Below are positions 8,755 to 17,488 of a DNA stretch of 64,000 nt, piece by piece. Within the stretch, counting starts at the first letter, position 1; each line of letters starts with the position of its first letter. Location: contig NZ_JANHOF010000012.1 of assembly GCF_024498075.1 (NCBI RefSeq), forward strand, positions 152,898 through 216,897, read 5' to 3'. Source of the stretch: Paenibacillus mendelii (lineage in GTDB: Bacteria > Bacillota > Bacilli > Paenibacillales > Paenibacillaceae). The position numbers and the translations under genes were made by a program. Under the pieces are notes generated by a model. The model made no database searches. It was not told where the DNA came from and saw nothing but the letters and a program-made list of their open reading frames with translations.

Positions 8755-9906
8755 GTGAAGACATTAGCAAGCTATTATTTCTTATGGTATCTGACTATAT
8801 CGGTATTTATGCCTTATACGAGTCTGTATTTTAGCGAGAGAGGCTTCAGCCCCACCACGGTCGGCCTCATTTTGTCTTTGTGGGCGTTGGTTAGTATCGT
8901 TGCCCAGCCCCTTATGGGCATGATCAATGACCGGGTCCACAATCCGCGGACAATATTGATGATTTGCACGGCTGCAGCTCCCCTGCTTGGCCTTGGATTT
9001 TATGTTGTAGAAGGACTTGCCGGGATCCTCGCATTATCCCTGTTCTTCGCCTGGTTCCAATCCTCTGCCGGACCGATTGGCGATGCAATCGCGGTGGAGA
9101 TCACGAGCAGAGAGGGCTATTCATTCGGAAGTGTAAGACTGTGGGGAGCTTTAAGCTATGCACTGGGGGCATTCGTTACAGGCATGCTATACGGTAAATT
9201 CGGCTATAACGATATCTTTTTTTATTATCTAGCCGCCAGTACTGCCGTCTGCTTAGTGCTGATGTTTCTGCCCGCAGCCCGGGTCACCCGCCGAAGAATA
9301 ACGTTATTCGGCCAAATGGGCGAGGTTGTGCGCAATAAGCCCTTTATGATTTTTGTTCTCTCCAGCATGCTGATGATGATGTCCGCCAACATCAACATGA
9401 ACTTCCTGCCGCTGTATTTTAAAGAAATGGGCTTCGATAAGAGCTGGATCGGCAGCGCGTTTGCGATTGCCGCCATTATTGAGGTTCCGATGTTCTGGGT
9501 AGCGGCCAGGCTCAGCAGAAGGATCGGCCGGTACCGATTAATGAGCCTGGCTTCTGTGATCTATGCCATTCAATATTTAACCCTGTTTACGTTCTCCGAC
9601 ATCACTCTGACGCTTGCTGTTCAACTGCTGAACGGGATCGCGTTTGCATTCGTCGCAGGTACGGCCGTAGAAGTCGTGCAAGGCTTCGCGGCAGAGGGAG
9701 CCAAAGCAACGCTGCAAACCGTCTATGCAGCCGTAACATGGGGAGTTGGAGGGATTGCCGGTAATGCGATGGGCGGTATGATCATCGACCATTGGGGGGC
9801 GCCGGTTCTATATTTGATCCTATTCGGCCTCTGTATGACGGCATCCGTGCTGTTTATCGTAAATAAGTATCACCAGCAGCCCGTCAGCCCAAGTTACATG
9901 GGCTAA
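8755..9906 (+). CDS. MFS transporter (12 membrane segments)
   Basis: A 383-residue polytopic membrane protein of the major facilitator superfamily, with about 12 hydrophobic segments. The loop between segments 2 and 3 has GMINDRVHNPR, an MFS signature. The pattern is closest to the nucleoside/3-phenylpropionate-like MFS branch. GTG 8755 is preferred: it follows GAGGAG by nine bases and directly opens the first membrane segment. The longer ATG start at 8683 overlaps a promoter-like A/T-rich region. It may export or import a sugar or small aromatic; the substrate is not readable. Confidence 0.8.
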   Translation: MKTLASYYFLWYLTISVFMPYTSLYFSERGFSPTTVGLILSLWALVSIVAQPLMGMINDRVHNPRTILMICTAAAPLLGLGFYVVEGLAGILALSLFFAWFQSSAGPIGDAIAVEITSREGYSFGSVRLWGALSYALGAFVTGMLYGKFGYNDIFFYYLAASTAVCLVLMFLPAARVTRRRITLFGQMGEVVRNKPFMIFVLSSMLMMMSANINMNFLPLYFKEMGFDKSWIGSAFAIAAIIEVPMFWVAARLSRRIGRYRLMSLASVIYAIQYLTLFTFSDITLTLAVQLLNGIAFAFVAGTAVEVVQGFAAEGAKATLQTVYAAVTWGVGGIAGNAMGGMIIDHWGAPVLYLILFGLCMTASVLFIVNKYHQQPVSPSYMG

Positions 9907-9962
9907 TACACGTAATGGGCAACGGTCATTAGAGGCAGGGGGCCTCTGCCGAATTGATCCGC

Positions 9963-10053
9963 GCAACCCGCAACCCGCAACCCGCAACCCGCAACCCGCA
10001 ACCCGCAACCCGCAACCCGCAACCCGCAACCCGCAACCCGCAACCCGCAACCC
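9963..10053. repeat. 13 tandem copies of the heptamer GCAACCC
   Basis: Thirteen perfect head-to-tail copies of GCAACCC occupy 9963-10053. On the minus strand this reads GGGTTGC repeated, i.e. many G3 runs separated by four-base loops, which could form a G-quadruplex. The last copy runs into the left arm of the terminator at 10052. Translated frames give a NPQPATR repeat, but no ribosome site or start supports a protein. Confidence 0.95.
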
Positions 10054-10096
10054 GCAAGATGGACACTTTGACAAGTGCCTCTCTTGCGGTTTTTTT
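10052..10096 (+). terminator. Rho-independent terminator fused to the heptamer array
   Basis: CCGCAAGA (10052-10059) pairs with TCTTGCGG (10082-10089), enclosing an inner CACTT/AAGTG hairpin, followed by seven T. The left arm overlaps the end of the GCAACCC array, suggesting the array grew from this stem. It would terminate the MFS gene. Confidence 0.75.
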
Positions 10097-10234
10097 GTGG
10101 CAGCGTCCTTGTCTCACGAACGCCCGAACAGCTCGCAGGCGTACCGGTGTTACGGATGTTTCCCCATTGGAAAGACCATGGAATATTCCCCGAAATCGTG
10201 ATTTTGTCTTATACCATTGTTGAAATTCGGATTA

Positions 10235-10240
10235 TATAAT
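10235..10240 (+). promoter_or_regulatory. Candidate -10 box for the sugar importer operon
   Basis: A perfect TATAAT at 10235-10240 lies about 60 bases upstream of the first permease start. No good -35 box is seen at normal spacing, so transcription may depend on the YesN-type regulator encoded downstream. The rest of 10097-10300 shows no gene. Confidence 0.4.
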
Positions 10241-10302
10241 GGGATACATCGGGCGAATGAAAGGGTTTACATTTGACATTACTGGAGGGAGGCACCGGTC
10301 TG

Positions 10303-11253
10303 ATGAAAGCAGAACCATCCATAACAGAACCAGCGGAGCCTAGAAAAACCGGCAAGGCATGGAAGGAAATCCGGCTGGATTACCAGCTGTACCTGATGCT
10401 TCTGCCCGCTTTGGCGGTATTGATTGTATTCAAGTATTTTCCGATTTATGGCGCGCTCATCGCATTCAAGGACTACAACCTGGTAGAAGGGATCTTTGGG
10501 AGTAAGTGGGCAGGCTTGAAGCACTTCCAGGATCTATTCCAATCCGAGAAGTTCTACAGTGTATTTATCAACACGCTGCTTATCAACTTATATAAGCTGG
10601 TGTTCCAATTCCCCATTCCAATCTTATTGGCATTAATGATTAATGAAATTAGACATACCGTGTTCAAGCGTTTCAGTCAAAGCGTGACGTATTTGCCCCA
10701 TTTTCTCTCTTGGGTTGTCGTCAGCGCAATCTTTGCCAACTTGCTGTCGCCCACGAACGGAATCGTAAACGCTGTTATCGGGTATTTCGGAATCGACCCT
10801 ATTCTGTTTATGACGGATGAACGGTTTTTCCGGGCTGTATTGGTCACCTCTTCCGCCTTTAGAGAGAGCGGATGGAGCTCCATTATTTATTTGGCCGCGA
10901 TTATGGCGGTTGATTCGCAGCTGTATGAAGCAGCACGGATGGATGGTGCGAGCAAGCTCAGGCAGATCTGGCATATAACCTTGCCGGGCATACGAAGCGT
11001 GATCGTCTTCATCATTATGCTGCGTCTAGGTGCCGCATTAGCGAATGACTTGGAGCAGGTCTTGATGTTCTACAGTCCGATGGTATACAGCGTGGGTGAT
11101 GTTCTTGGCACGTATGTGTATCGGATCGGCCTGGGACAGATGAAATACAGCTTCAGTACGGCGGTCAACTTATTCCAGTCGGTCATCGGATTGACGCTGG
11201 TCATCACGGCTAATGCGATCAGCAAGAAATTCGGAGAACGCGGGCTATGGTGA
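10303..11253 (+). CDS. Sugar ABC transporter permease, LplB/YteP type
   Basis: A 316-residue inner-membrane permease with about six membrane segments. The EAA loop reads EAARMDGASKLRQIWHITLPG, the contact site for the ATPase. The N-terminal WKEIRLDYQLYLMLLPALAVL is typical of the LplB/YteP family, which import complex oligosaccharides. ATG 10303 follows GGAGGGAGG. It starts an operon with a second permease and a binding lipoprotein. No ATPase gene is present, as is usual for these importers, which borrow a shared MsmX-type ATPase. Confidence 0.9.
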   Translation: MKAEPSITEPAEPRKTGKAWKEIRLDYQLYLMLLPALAVLIVFKYFPIYGALIAFKDYNLVEGIFGSKWAGLKHFQDLFQSEKFYSVFINTLLINLYKLVFQFPIPILLALMINEIRHTVFKRFSQSVTYLPHFLSWVVVSAIFANLLSPTNGIVNAVIGYFGIDPILFMTDERFFRAVLVTSSAFRESGWSSIIYLAAIMAVDSQLYEAARMDGASKLRQIWHITLPGIRSVIVFIIMLRLGAALANDLEQVLMFYSPMVYSVGDVLGTYVYRIGLGQMKYSFSTAVNLFQSVIGLTLVITANAISKKFGERGLW

Positions 11254-11299
11254 TGCAGGTTGAGGCAAGCAGACATGCGGGGAGGGAGCAGGGCGCATC

Positions 11300-12169
11300 A
11301 TGGCGTTAAAAACGAGAGGTGAAGCGATATTCGAAATCGTGAATTATATCCTGCTGAGCATCGTTATCGTAGCGTGCTTATTGCCGCTGCTTAATATTGC
11401 GGCAAAGTCTTTCAGCAGCGAAGCCTATGTCTTGGCGGGCGAAATCTTTATCTGGCCAAAAGGCTTCAGCGTCCAGGCTTATGAGATTGTTCTCGGCAGC
11501 CGTCGGTTCTGGACTTCCTTCGGCAATACGGTGTTCATTACGGTCGTGGGTACAGCGCTGAATACCATGCTCACGATCTTCGCGGGGTATGCGCTGTCCC
11601 GTAAGCGTCTTCGAGGACAGAGTGTGATTATGTTTCTGTTTATCTTCTCGATGCTGTTCAGCGGGGGGATCATACCGACCTATCTGATCGTGAAGGAAAT
11701 CGGGCTTCTCAACTCCTTGTGGGCACTCATCATCCCAGGACTGGTAGCGCCTTTCAATATGATCATCATGCGGCTGTACTTCTACAATATCCCGGACAGT
11801 ATGGAAGAGTCGGCGAAGATCGATGGAGCATCCCATTTCAGAATCCTATTCTCGATTATGATTCCGCTCGCTATGCCTTCGATTGCGACGATCTCCTTAT
11901 TCTACGCCGTGGAGTACTGGAACAATTATTTCGATGCGTTAATCTATCTGAACAAGCATAGTCTGTTTCCGCTGCAGGTCTATCTGCGGGAAATCATTCT
12001 CAACGCGTCGAGCGCGGATGTGAATAACATCGATTTGATGATGAATACCGCGCAGGAATCGGTGCGGGGGGCTACGGTTGTGGCGGCTACGCTGCCGATC
12101 CTGGTCGTGTATCCGTTTCTCCAGAAGCACTTTGTCAAGGGTGCAATGCTTGGGGCGGTGAAGCAGTAA
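11300..12169 (+). CDS. Sugar ABC transporter permease, YtcP/YesQ type
   Basis: A 289-residue permease with six membrane segments and an EAA-like loop EESAKIDGASHFRILFSIMIPLAMP. It is the partner of the upstream LplB-type permease (47-base gap). ATG 11300 follows GGGGAGGGAG. The C-terminus ends FVKGAMLGAVKQ, a typical ending for this carbohydrate subfamily (KGxMLGAVKG). Together with the lipoprotein downstream it forms an importer for an oligosaccharide, probably related to the glycosidase genes upstream. Confidence 0.9.
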   Translation: MALKTRGEAIFEIVNYILLSIVIVACLLPLLNIAAKSFSSEAYVLAGEIFIWPKGFSVQAYEIVLGSRRFWTSFGNTVFITVVGTALNTMLTIFAGYALSRKRLRGQSVIMFLFIFSMLFSGGIIPTYLIVKEIGLLNSLWALIIPGLVAPFNMIIMRLYFYNIPDSMEESAKIDGASHFRILFSIMIPLAMPSIATISLFYAVEYWNNYFDALIYLNKHSLFPLQVYLREIILNASSADVNNIDLMMNTAQESVRGATVVAATLPILVVYPFLQKHFVKGAMLGAVKQ

Positions 12170-12286
12170 TCGTATTCACATGTTTCTTCGGGAAGGAATT
12201 CAGAGCGGTCAGGCGAAGGTCTGAACCATTCTTTATTCATAAATGAGCAAGGACAAATTGAAGGCGGACTATGGGAGGGAATGCTT

Positions 12287-13825
12287 GTGAAACGTTTGTG
12301 GGGAAATAGGCTTCAACCCGTCATGATCGCGATGCTGGCTACGATCATGATCGCGGGATGTGGAGGCGGGAATAACGATTCACCGAAGGGTGATGATGCC
12401 GCTGCAAAGGGGAATAATCAGGGCTCGACCGCGAAGGGGAGCGAACAAACGAAGCTAAAGGTGTACGTTCCATCGAACGTCGAGGAGTTTCCTTCGGGAA
12501 CGAACCTCAATAAGAACGAGATTGTGGATTATATTAAAGAGAAAACGGGTTTCGACATCGAATGGGAGATGCAGCCGAAGGAAAGCGTGGATCAGAAGAT
12601 TAATATTATGATGGCTTCCGGGGACACGCCGGACTTGATCATTACAGGCAGCAAATCCATCTATGCCAACCTGGCACAGCAAGGGCTGCTCGCTCCTCTT
12701 GATGAGGCGCTGAACGAGAACGGGCCAAGAATCATGGAGACCGTCCCTGCGGATACCTGGAAAGCGGTTACGTATAATGACAGCATCTATGCAATCGCGG
12801 TTCCCCAGAATCAGTCTTCGACGATGGGGATGCTGGTAAGAACGGATATTCTGGAAGAATTAGGCATTCCGATTCCGAAGACATTGGATGAATACTCGGC
12901 TGCGCTGAAGACGATTCATGAGAAGAAGTCTGCCGGCGGACTTATTCCATTATTGGGCGGGGCTGCTGACGGCAATGGCGATGCATTCGGATATATTCAG
13001 AGCTTCTCCGGCGCATTCGGGCTTGGCGCACAGTATGTGGTCGAGGGCGACAAGGTCGTACACACCACTACGCAGCCGGCTGCCAAGGAATACCTGTCGT
13101 ATATGAGCAAGCTGTATGCGGATGGCATTCTGGACCGTGAGTTTCCAGTCAATAAGAATCCGAACATCCAGGAGAAATTGGTTAGCGGGCAGGCGGCAAT
13201 GGCTACCGTCGGCTGGGCGGATGCGAAAGGGATTATTGAAGCCTTCAAGGAGAAGAATCCCAATGGAAAGCTGGAGCTGATCCACCCGCCGGTTGGTGCT
13301 GACGGCCAATACGGCTACCAGAAAAATACGCCTGTACGCGTCTATATGCTCATTCCCAAAGCAAGCACCAAGGTGAAGGAAGTCGTCCAGTTCATCAACA
13401 ATTATATGGCTGAAGATATCCTGAATGTGGTCTCCTACGGATGGGAAGGGAAGCATTACAATATGAAGGATGGCATGGTCGTCGCTACGGAAGAAGCGGA
13501 GAATATCCGTTACCGGATCTACTACCAGCTGTGGGATACGGAGAAGAATTTCTTGAATCGCGTTGCACTGAAGGGCTTCTCTCCTTATTACGATCCGCTT
13601 AAAGAATATCCGACCTATACGGAAATTACCAACTATGCGCCGCCGATTCCGGAGGTGGAGGAGAATTCGCAAGCGCTGCTTGATCTGACGAACGAGTATT
13701 TCATCAAAATTATTACAGGCGCACTGCCGCTTGATGCCTTCGATGAGTACGTAAGTAAATGGAACAGTCTCGGTGGAGAGGCCTCCCTGAAAGCTATTAA
13801 TGAGTGGTACCAGACGTTTAAGTAA
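12287..13825 (+). CDS. Extracellular sugar-binding lipoprotein of the ABC importer
   Basis: A 512-residue solute-binding protein of the LplA type. The lipobox IAGC places the lipidated Cys at about residue 25, followed by a Gly/Asn/Asp-rich linker. The KLKVYVPSN and FDIEWEMQPKESVDQKINIMMASGDTPDLI segments are the usual N-lobe pattern. GTG 12287 is chosen because it sits seven bases after GGGAGGGA; the ATG at 12281 is too close to the ribosome site. It captures an oligosaccharide outside the membrane and delivers it to the two permeases. Confidence 0.88.
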   Translation: MKRLWGNRLQPVMIAMLATIMIAGCGGGNNDSPKGDDAAAKGNNQGSTAKGSEQTKLKVYVPSNVEEFPSGTNLNKNEIVDYIKEKTGFDIEWEMQPKESVDQKINIMMASGDTPDLIITGSKSIYANLAQQGLLAPLDEALNENGPRIMETVPADTWKAVTYNDSIYAIAVPQNQSSTMGMLVRTDILEELGIPIPKTLDEYSAALKTIHEKKSAGGLIPLLGGAADGNGDAFGYIQSFSGAFGLGAQYVVEGDKVVHTTTQPAAKEYLSYMSKLYADGILDREFPVNKNPNIQEKLVSGQAAMATVGWADAKGIIEAFKEKNPNGKLELIHPPVGADGQYGYQKNTPVRVYMLIPKASTKVKEVVQFINNYMAEDILNVVSYGWEGKHYNMKDGMVVATEEAENIRYRIYYQLWDTEKNFLNRVALKGFSPYYDPLKEYPTYTEITNYAPPIPEVEENSQALLDLTNEYFIKIITGALPLDAFDEYVSKWNSLGGEASLKAINEWYQTFK

Positions 13826-13840
13826 TGTTCTCCGAAGGAC

Positions 13841-13866
13841 GGGAGGGGGACGTCCTCTCCTCCCTA
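13841..13866 (+). other. GC-rich hairpin between binding protein and regulator genes
   Basis: GGGAGG and CCTCCC arms flank a short loop, without a clear T run. It may limit read-through into the two-component genes or stabilise the upstream mRNA 3' end. Confidence 0.35.
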
Positions 13867-13961
13867 GTCCCGTCTTATAGCCGCCATTGATGATGGTATA
13901 CTAAGGACACGAGAGTTGGTTTATCATACGTTCTCTTCAAAGGGGTTAGGAGGAACGAATC

Positions 13962-14717
13962 GTGTTATCGATGGTTATTGTAGACGATGAGGATATTATT
14001 CGCGAGGGACTGAGGGACTTCGTCGATTGGTCGGTAATGGGCATCCGGATTACCGGCGAAGCGGGGAATGGAAGGGAAGCGCTGCAGAAGGTCAGGGAGC
14101 TGAAGCCGGACATTCTGCTTACGGATGTGGTGATGCCGGGTATGAACGGTCTGGAGTTAATTCAGGCGATCCGGGAAGAAGCCCACCCAGTGGAGATTGT
14201 TGTTCTTAGCGCATTCGAGAATTTTCAATACATTAAATCTGCGCTTAAGTATGATGCGGTCGATTATCTGGTGAAACCGTTCAACCAGGTCGAGCTTGAA
14301 CAGGTGATGGATAAGGTTGTCCTGCAGGTGAAGCGTGATAAGCTGATTGCGGAATTTATTCCGGAGCAGACACTTGCCGCCGGAGGCGGCACCCGGGAGG
14401 GGCGAATCTCGCAAGAGATCGTAAAGCTGATTGAACGGCGCTATATGGAGAAGCTGTCCATTCAAGATATTGCCAGTGAAATTTGCCTATCGATCAATCA
14501 TATGGCGAGCGTATTCAAGAAAGAGACAGGCGATACCGTAGTCGATTATTTGACTAAAGTGCGCATGATGCATGCGAAGCGGATGCTGCGCGATCCATCC
14601 TATAAGATTTATGAGATTGCAGACGGTACAGGGTATGCGGACGCGAATTATTTTGCCAAGGTGTTCAAGAAATATGCGGGTCTGAGTCCGAAGGAGTATA
14701 GGGACCAGTGGTCATGA
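13962..14717 (+). CDS. Two-component response regulator, AraC-type (YesN-like)
   Basis: A 251-residue protein with an N-terminal receiver (VDDEDIIREG; phospho-acceptor Asp in DILLTDVVMPG near residue 54; Lys in VDYLVKPFN near 104). The C-terminal AraC helix-turn-helix domain reads IASEICLSINHMASVFKKETG ... GYADANYFAKVFKKYAGLSPKEYR. GTG 13962 follows GGAGG by eight bases. It overlaps the sensor gene by four bases. The pair most likely senses the imported sugar and activates the importer operon just upstream. Confidence 0.92.
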   Translation: MLSMVIVDDEDIIREGLRDFVDWSVMGIRITGEAGNGREALQKVRELKPDILLTDVVMPGMNGLELIQAIREEAHPVEIVVLSAFENFQYIKSALKYDAVDYLVKPFNQVELEQVMDKVVLQVKRDKLIAEFIPEQTLAAGGGTREGRISQEIVKLIERRYMEKLSIQDIASEICLSINHMASVFKKETGDTVVDYLTKVRMMHAKRMLRDPSYKIYEIADGTGYADANYFAKVFKKYAGLSPKEYRDQWS

Positions 14718-16564
14718 AGAGACGGGGATTAACTGCGGGAACGAGGTCTTGGCTGGGGCGAATCGTCCGAAGGCTCCTGCCGAGACGCTCGACTCTACGC
14801 GGGAAGCTCTTGCTTTCATACTTAACGCTCATTATTCTGGCAACGGCACTCATTGGATATTTTTCATACTTGAAAGCCACGCAGATCGTGGAAGAACAAG
14901 TCAGTGTGACCTTCAAGCAGGCCCTGCAGCAGGCGGCCATCAACATTACGTATCGGCTGGAAGAAGTGGAGAACGTATCGGAGCTCATTCTGATGCACCC
15001 GCAATTGCAGCTTATTCTGAAGAGGGAACGGTCAGGGTATGGCGATACGACGACGGTGCAGCTGCTGAACGACTTTCAGGATTTGATCAGTATTGTGACC
15101 AATCTGGAGAACAACCGGAATATCTATCGGATTCGAATCTTCGTCTCTGGCGATTCCCTGTACTCCCGCGAGAGCAATAATATTTTTAGAATGCAGGATT
15201 TGGACGGCGCGTTGATTAAGCAGCTGATGGATTCGGATGGTCATATCTTGTGGAAGAGCACATACGAGCAGGAATACCTGCCCCGTAATCGGCTGGAGGT
15301 CATCTCCATGTTCCGCACGATGAACGATCTGCACAACCTTCGATCCGTAATTGCGGTCGTTGCGATCGATATTCAGGAGAATGTGCTGAACAGCGTGTTC
15401 AAGGAGGTCAATTTCTCCGAGAATGGCGCCATCTTCGTCTATAACAACGGAGAACGGATAACGTCCTTCGCTTCTGAGGCGATATCCGAATTCGATGAAC
15501 GCGATGTGATGGAGAAGATCTCGCAGGCCGATCATACCGAGGATATGCCGATCATTCGATTGGGTGAAACGGATTTCTTCACAATCCTCCAGAAAGTGGA
15601 GTACAACGGCTGGGAGATTGCCGCCTTGGTCCCTGTCCGCGAAATCAGGGCTAAGAGTCGAATTATCGGTGAATATACGGGCTATATCGGTCTGCTTGTG
15701 ATCGGTCTCGCCACATTGTCGGCTATTCTGCTCGCGAATCGGCTGACTCGCGGCCTGCGTACGCTGGTTCTGCATATGCAGGATGTGAAGCAGGGGAACT
15801 ATGGAGAAGCGATCCAAGTAACCGGCAACGATGAAATATCCGGCTTGCAATCCCAATATAACAGCATGGTCCTGCGGATCAAGGAATTAGTCGATACGGT
15901 CTACCTGATGGGCGTACGTAAACAGGCGGCGGAGCTTACGGCATTAGAATCGCAGATTAAGCCGCATTTCTTATACAATACGCTGGATACGCTGAAGTGG
16001 ATGGGGATCAAGATCAAGGCCGATCATATCGTGTCGCTGGTAGACTCATTGTCGAGGTTTTTCCGGATCGGCTTGAATCGGGGGCAGGAGCTGACAACGG
16101 TGGTGAGCGAGCTCAATCATGTCCAAGCCTTCATGAATATCCAGGAGATTCGCTATGCGGGGAAGCTGCATTACTGCTGCGAGGTCGACAGTGAGCTGCT
16201 CAGCCGCCGGATAACGAAGCTGATACTGCAGCCGATTGTGGAGAATGCGGTGCTGCACGGGATTCAACAGAAGGAAGACCATTCCGGAACAGTTATCGTA
16301 CGTGTACACACGGATGATGATCACCTGGTGTTCACTGTAATCGATGACGGGGTAGGCATGACGCGCAGGCAGCAGGAGGTGCTGCTGCGTGAGGATCGAG
16401 GAGGCGGATATGGCGTGAAGAACGTCCATCAGCGGATACGTCTGTATTACGGTGAGAAGTACGGCATCGAATGCTATAGCCGCCCGGGGATCGGAACATG
16501 CATCCGCATCCGCTTGCCGCTCGCCGTGAATAAGCTTCATGGAAGCGGAAGGCTGCACGTATAG
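14714..16564 (+). CDS. Sensor histidine kinase, YesM-like
   Basis: A 616-residue membrane kinase. One membrane segment lies near residues 35-55, then a large extracellular sensor region, a second segment near 315-335, a HAMP-like linker, and the His_kinase domain with QIKPHFLYNTLDTLKWMG (phospho-His near residue 418). The HATPase part has VENAVLHGI and DDGVGM. ATG 14714 overlaps the regulator's stop (ATGA), so the two are translationally coupled. It senses an extracellular signal, probably a sugar bound by the adjacent lipoprotein or its ligand. Confidence 0.92.
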   Translation: MKRRGLTAGTRSWLGRIVRRLLPRRSTLRGKLLLSYLTLIILATALIGYFSYLKATQIVEEQVSVTFKQALQQAAINITYRLEEVENVSELILMHPQLQLILKRERSGYGDTTTVQLLNDFQDLISIVTNLENNRNIYRIRIFVSGDSLYSRESNNIFRMQDLDGALIKQLMDSDGHILWKSTYEQEYLPRNRLEVISMFRTMNDLHNLRSVIAVVAIDIQENVLNSVFKEVNFSENGAIFVYNNGERITSFASEAISEFDERDVMEKISQADHTEDMPIIRLGETDFFTILQKVEYNGWEIAALVPVREIRAKSRIIGEYTGYIGLLVIGLATLSAILLANRLTRGLRTLVLHMQDVKQGNYGEAIQVTGNDEISGLQSQYNSMVLRIKELVDTVYLMGVRKQAAELTALESQIKPHFLYNTLDTLKWMGIKIKADHIVSLVDSLSRFFRIGLNRGQELTTVVSELNHVQAFMNIQEIRYAGKLHYCCEVDSELLSRRITKLILQPIVENAVLHGIQQKEDHSGTVIVRVHTDDDHLVFTVIDDGVGMTRRQQEVLLREDRGGGYGVKNVHQRIRLYYGEKYGIECYSRPGIGTCIRIRLPLAVNKLHGSGRLHV

Positions 16565-16641
16565 CGTGGGACCGGCGACGGCTCCGGGATAATCAGGGTT
16601 TTAGAAATTATCTTAATATACATGTTGGAGGGAATAGGCAG

Positions 16642-17409
16642 ATGAATGTAAATCTTACGTTTGAGCAGCTGGCAAGCTACGAGGAAACGGGATATTTGGT
16701 TCTGCGCAATGTGTTCAGCGAGCAGGAGGTTCGATTGTGGCAAGCGGAATGCGAACGTCTGCAAAGCTTGGAGGAGTACGTCAATCCGCGGAATCTTCGG
16801 GTAGCCTTTCGTAAAGTCGCGAGCGGTGAGCAGATGATCGAGAAGTTCGATCCGCTGCTCGATGTCTCCCCGGTATTCGCCAATCTGTTTCAGGATGAGC
16901 GGATCCTGGCGCCGCTTCGGGATATTTACTTGGATGAGCCGCTTCTCTTCAAGGATAAGCTGATCTTCAAGCTGCCAGGCAATGCCGGCTATACGATGCA
17001 TCAGGATGCCGCCTTCTGGCACGGATTTCCGTACGAAGGACTCATCTCCGTCATGGTGGCGATTGATGGCGCAACGAAGGAGAATGGCGGACTGGAATTA
17101 TTCCCCGGCTACCACGACAAGTTCCGCCAGAAGGAAGCACTGCGAAACTTCGACGCGGAAGAGGTGGCGGCGATTGACGCCTCCAAGGGGGTCATCTACG
17201 AGACGAATCCCGGCGATATGATTCTATTCTCATCCTTGACGCCGCATCAGAGCGGCACGAATACGTCCAATTCTAGCCGCAGGCAGCTATTCCTGACGTA
17301 TTCCCCATCGAAGAACGGGCAGTTATATAAGGCGCATTATCAGCATTACCGGCGCTACGTCACTCGCGGAGCCGACGCGAATGCATTGAACGAGAAGTAC
17401 TTTAAATAA
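16642..17409 (+). CDS. Phytanoyl-CoA dioxygenase (PhyH) family protein
   Basis: A 255-residue Fe(II)/2-oxoglutarate-dependent oxygenase-like protein. The iron site is visible as His-x-Asp in TMHQDAAFWHG (about residues 120 and 122) and a distal His in SLTPHQSGTN (about residue 202), with a following Arg-rich SRRQLFLTYSP that may hold the 2-oxoglutarate-binding Arg. ATG 16642 follows TTGGAGGG. It would hydroxylate a small organic substrate in the cytoplasm. Its place after a sugar importer suggests a sugar-derived or glycoside side-chain substrate, but that is inference. Confidence 0.82.
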   Translation: MNVNLTFEQLASYEETGYLVLRNVFSEQEVRLWQAECERLQSLEEYVNPRNLRVAFRKVASGEQMIEKFDPLLDVSPVFANLFQDERILAPLRDIYLDEPLLFKDKLIFKLPGNAGYTMHQDAAFWHGFPYEGLISVMVAIDGATKENGGLELFPGYHDKFRQKEALRNFDAEEVAAIDASKGVIYETNPGDMILFSSLTPHQSGTNTSNSSRRQLFLTYSPSKNGQLYKAHYQHYRRYVTRGADANALNEKYFK

Positions 17410-17488
17410 GCCGATTGTGGAAGGGGGCTGTGGGCGTTAGACCACCCGCCTCCATTCGCGCATTTATACTGGAGAGGAGGATCAGCAC

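Noticed and set aside
9963..10053. CRISPR-like impression of the heptamer array
   Set aside because: Units are seven bases with no spacers.
9820..10223. Frames encoding repeated NPQPATR or LRVAGCG across the heptamer array
   Set aside because: Seven-base units are read in all frames; no ribosome site and stops just outside the array, so a repeat protein is unlikely.
12950..13672. 240-residue minus-strand frame opposite the binding lipoprotein
   Set aside because: Shadow of the lipoprotein codons; no start signal.
15032..15856. 274-residue minus-strand frame opposite the YesM-type kinase
   Set aside because: Lies fully within a gene with clear domains; composition typical of antisense reading.
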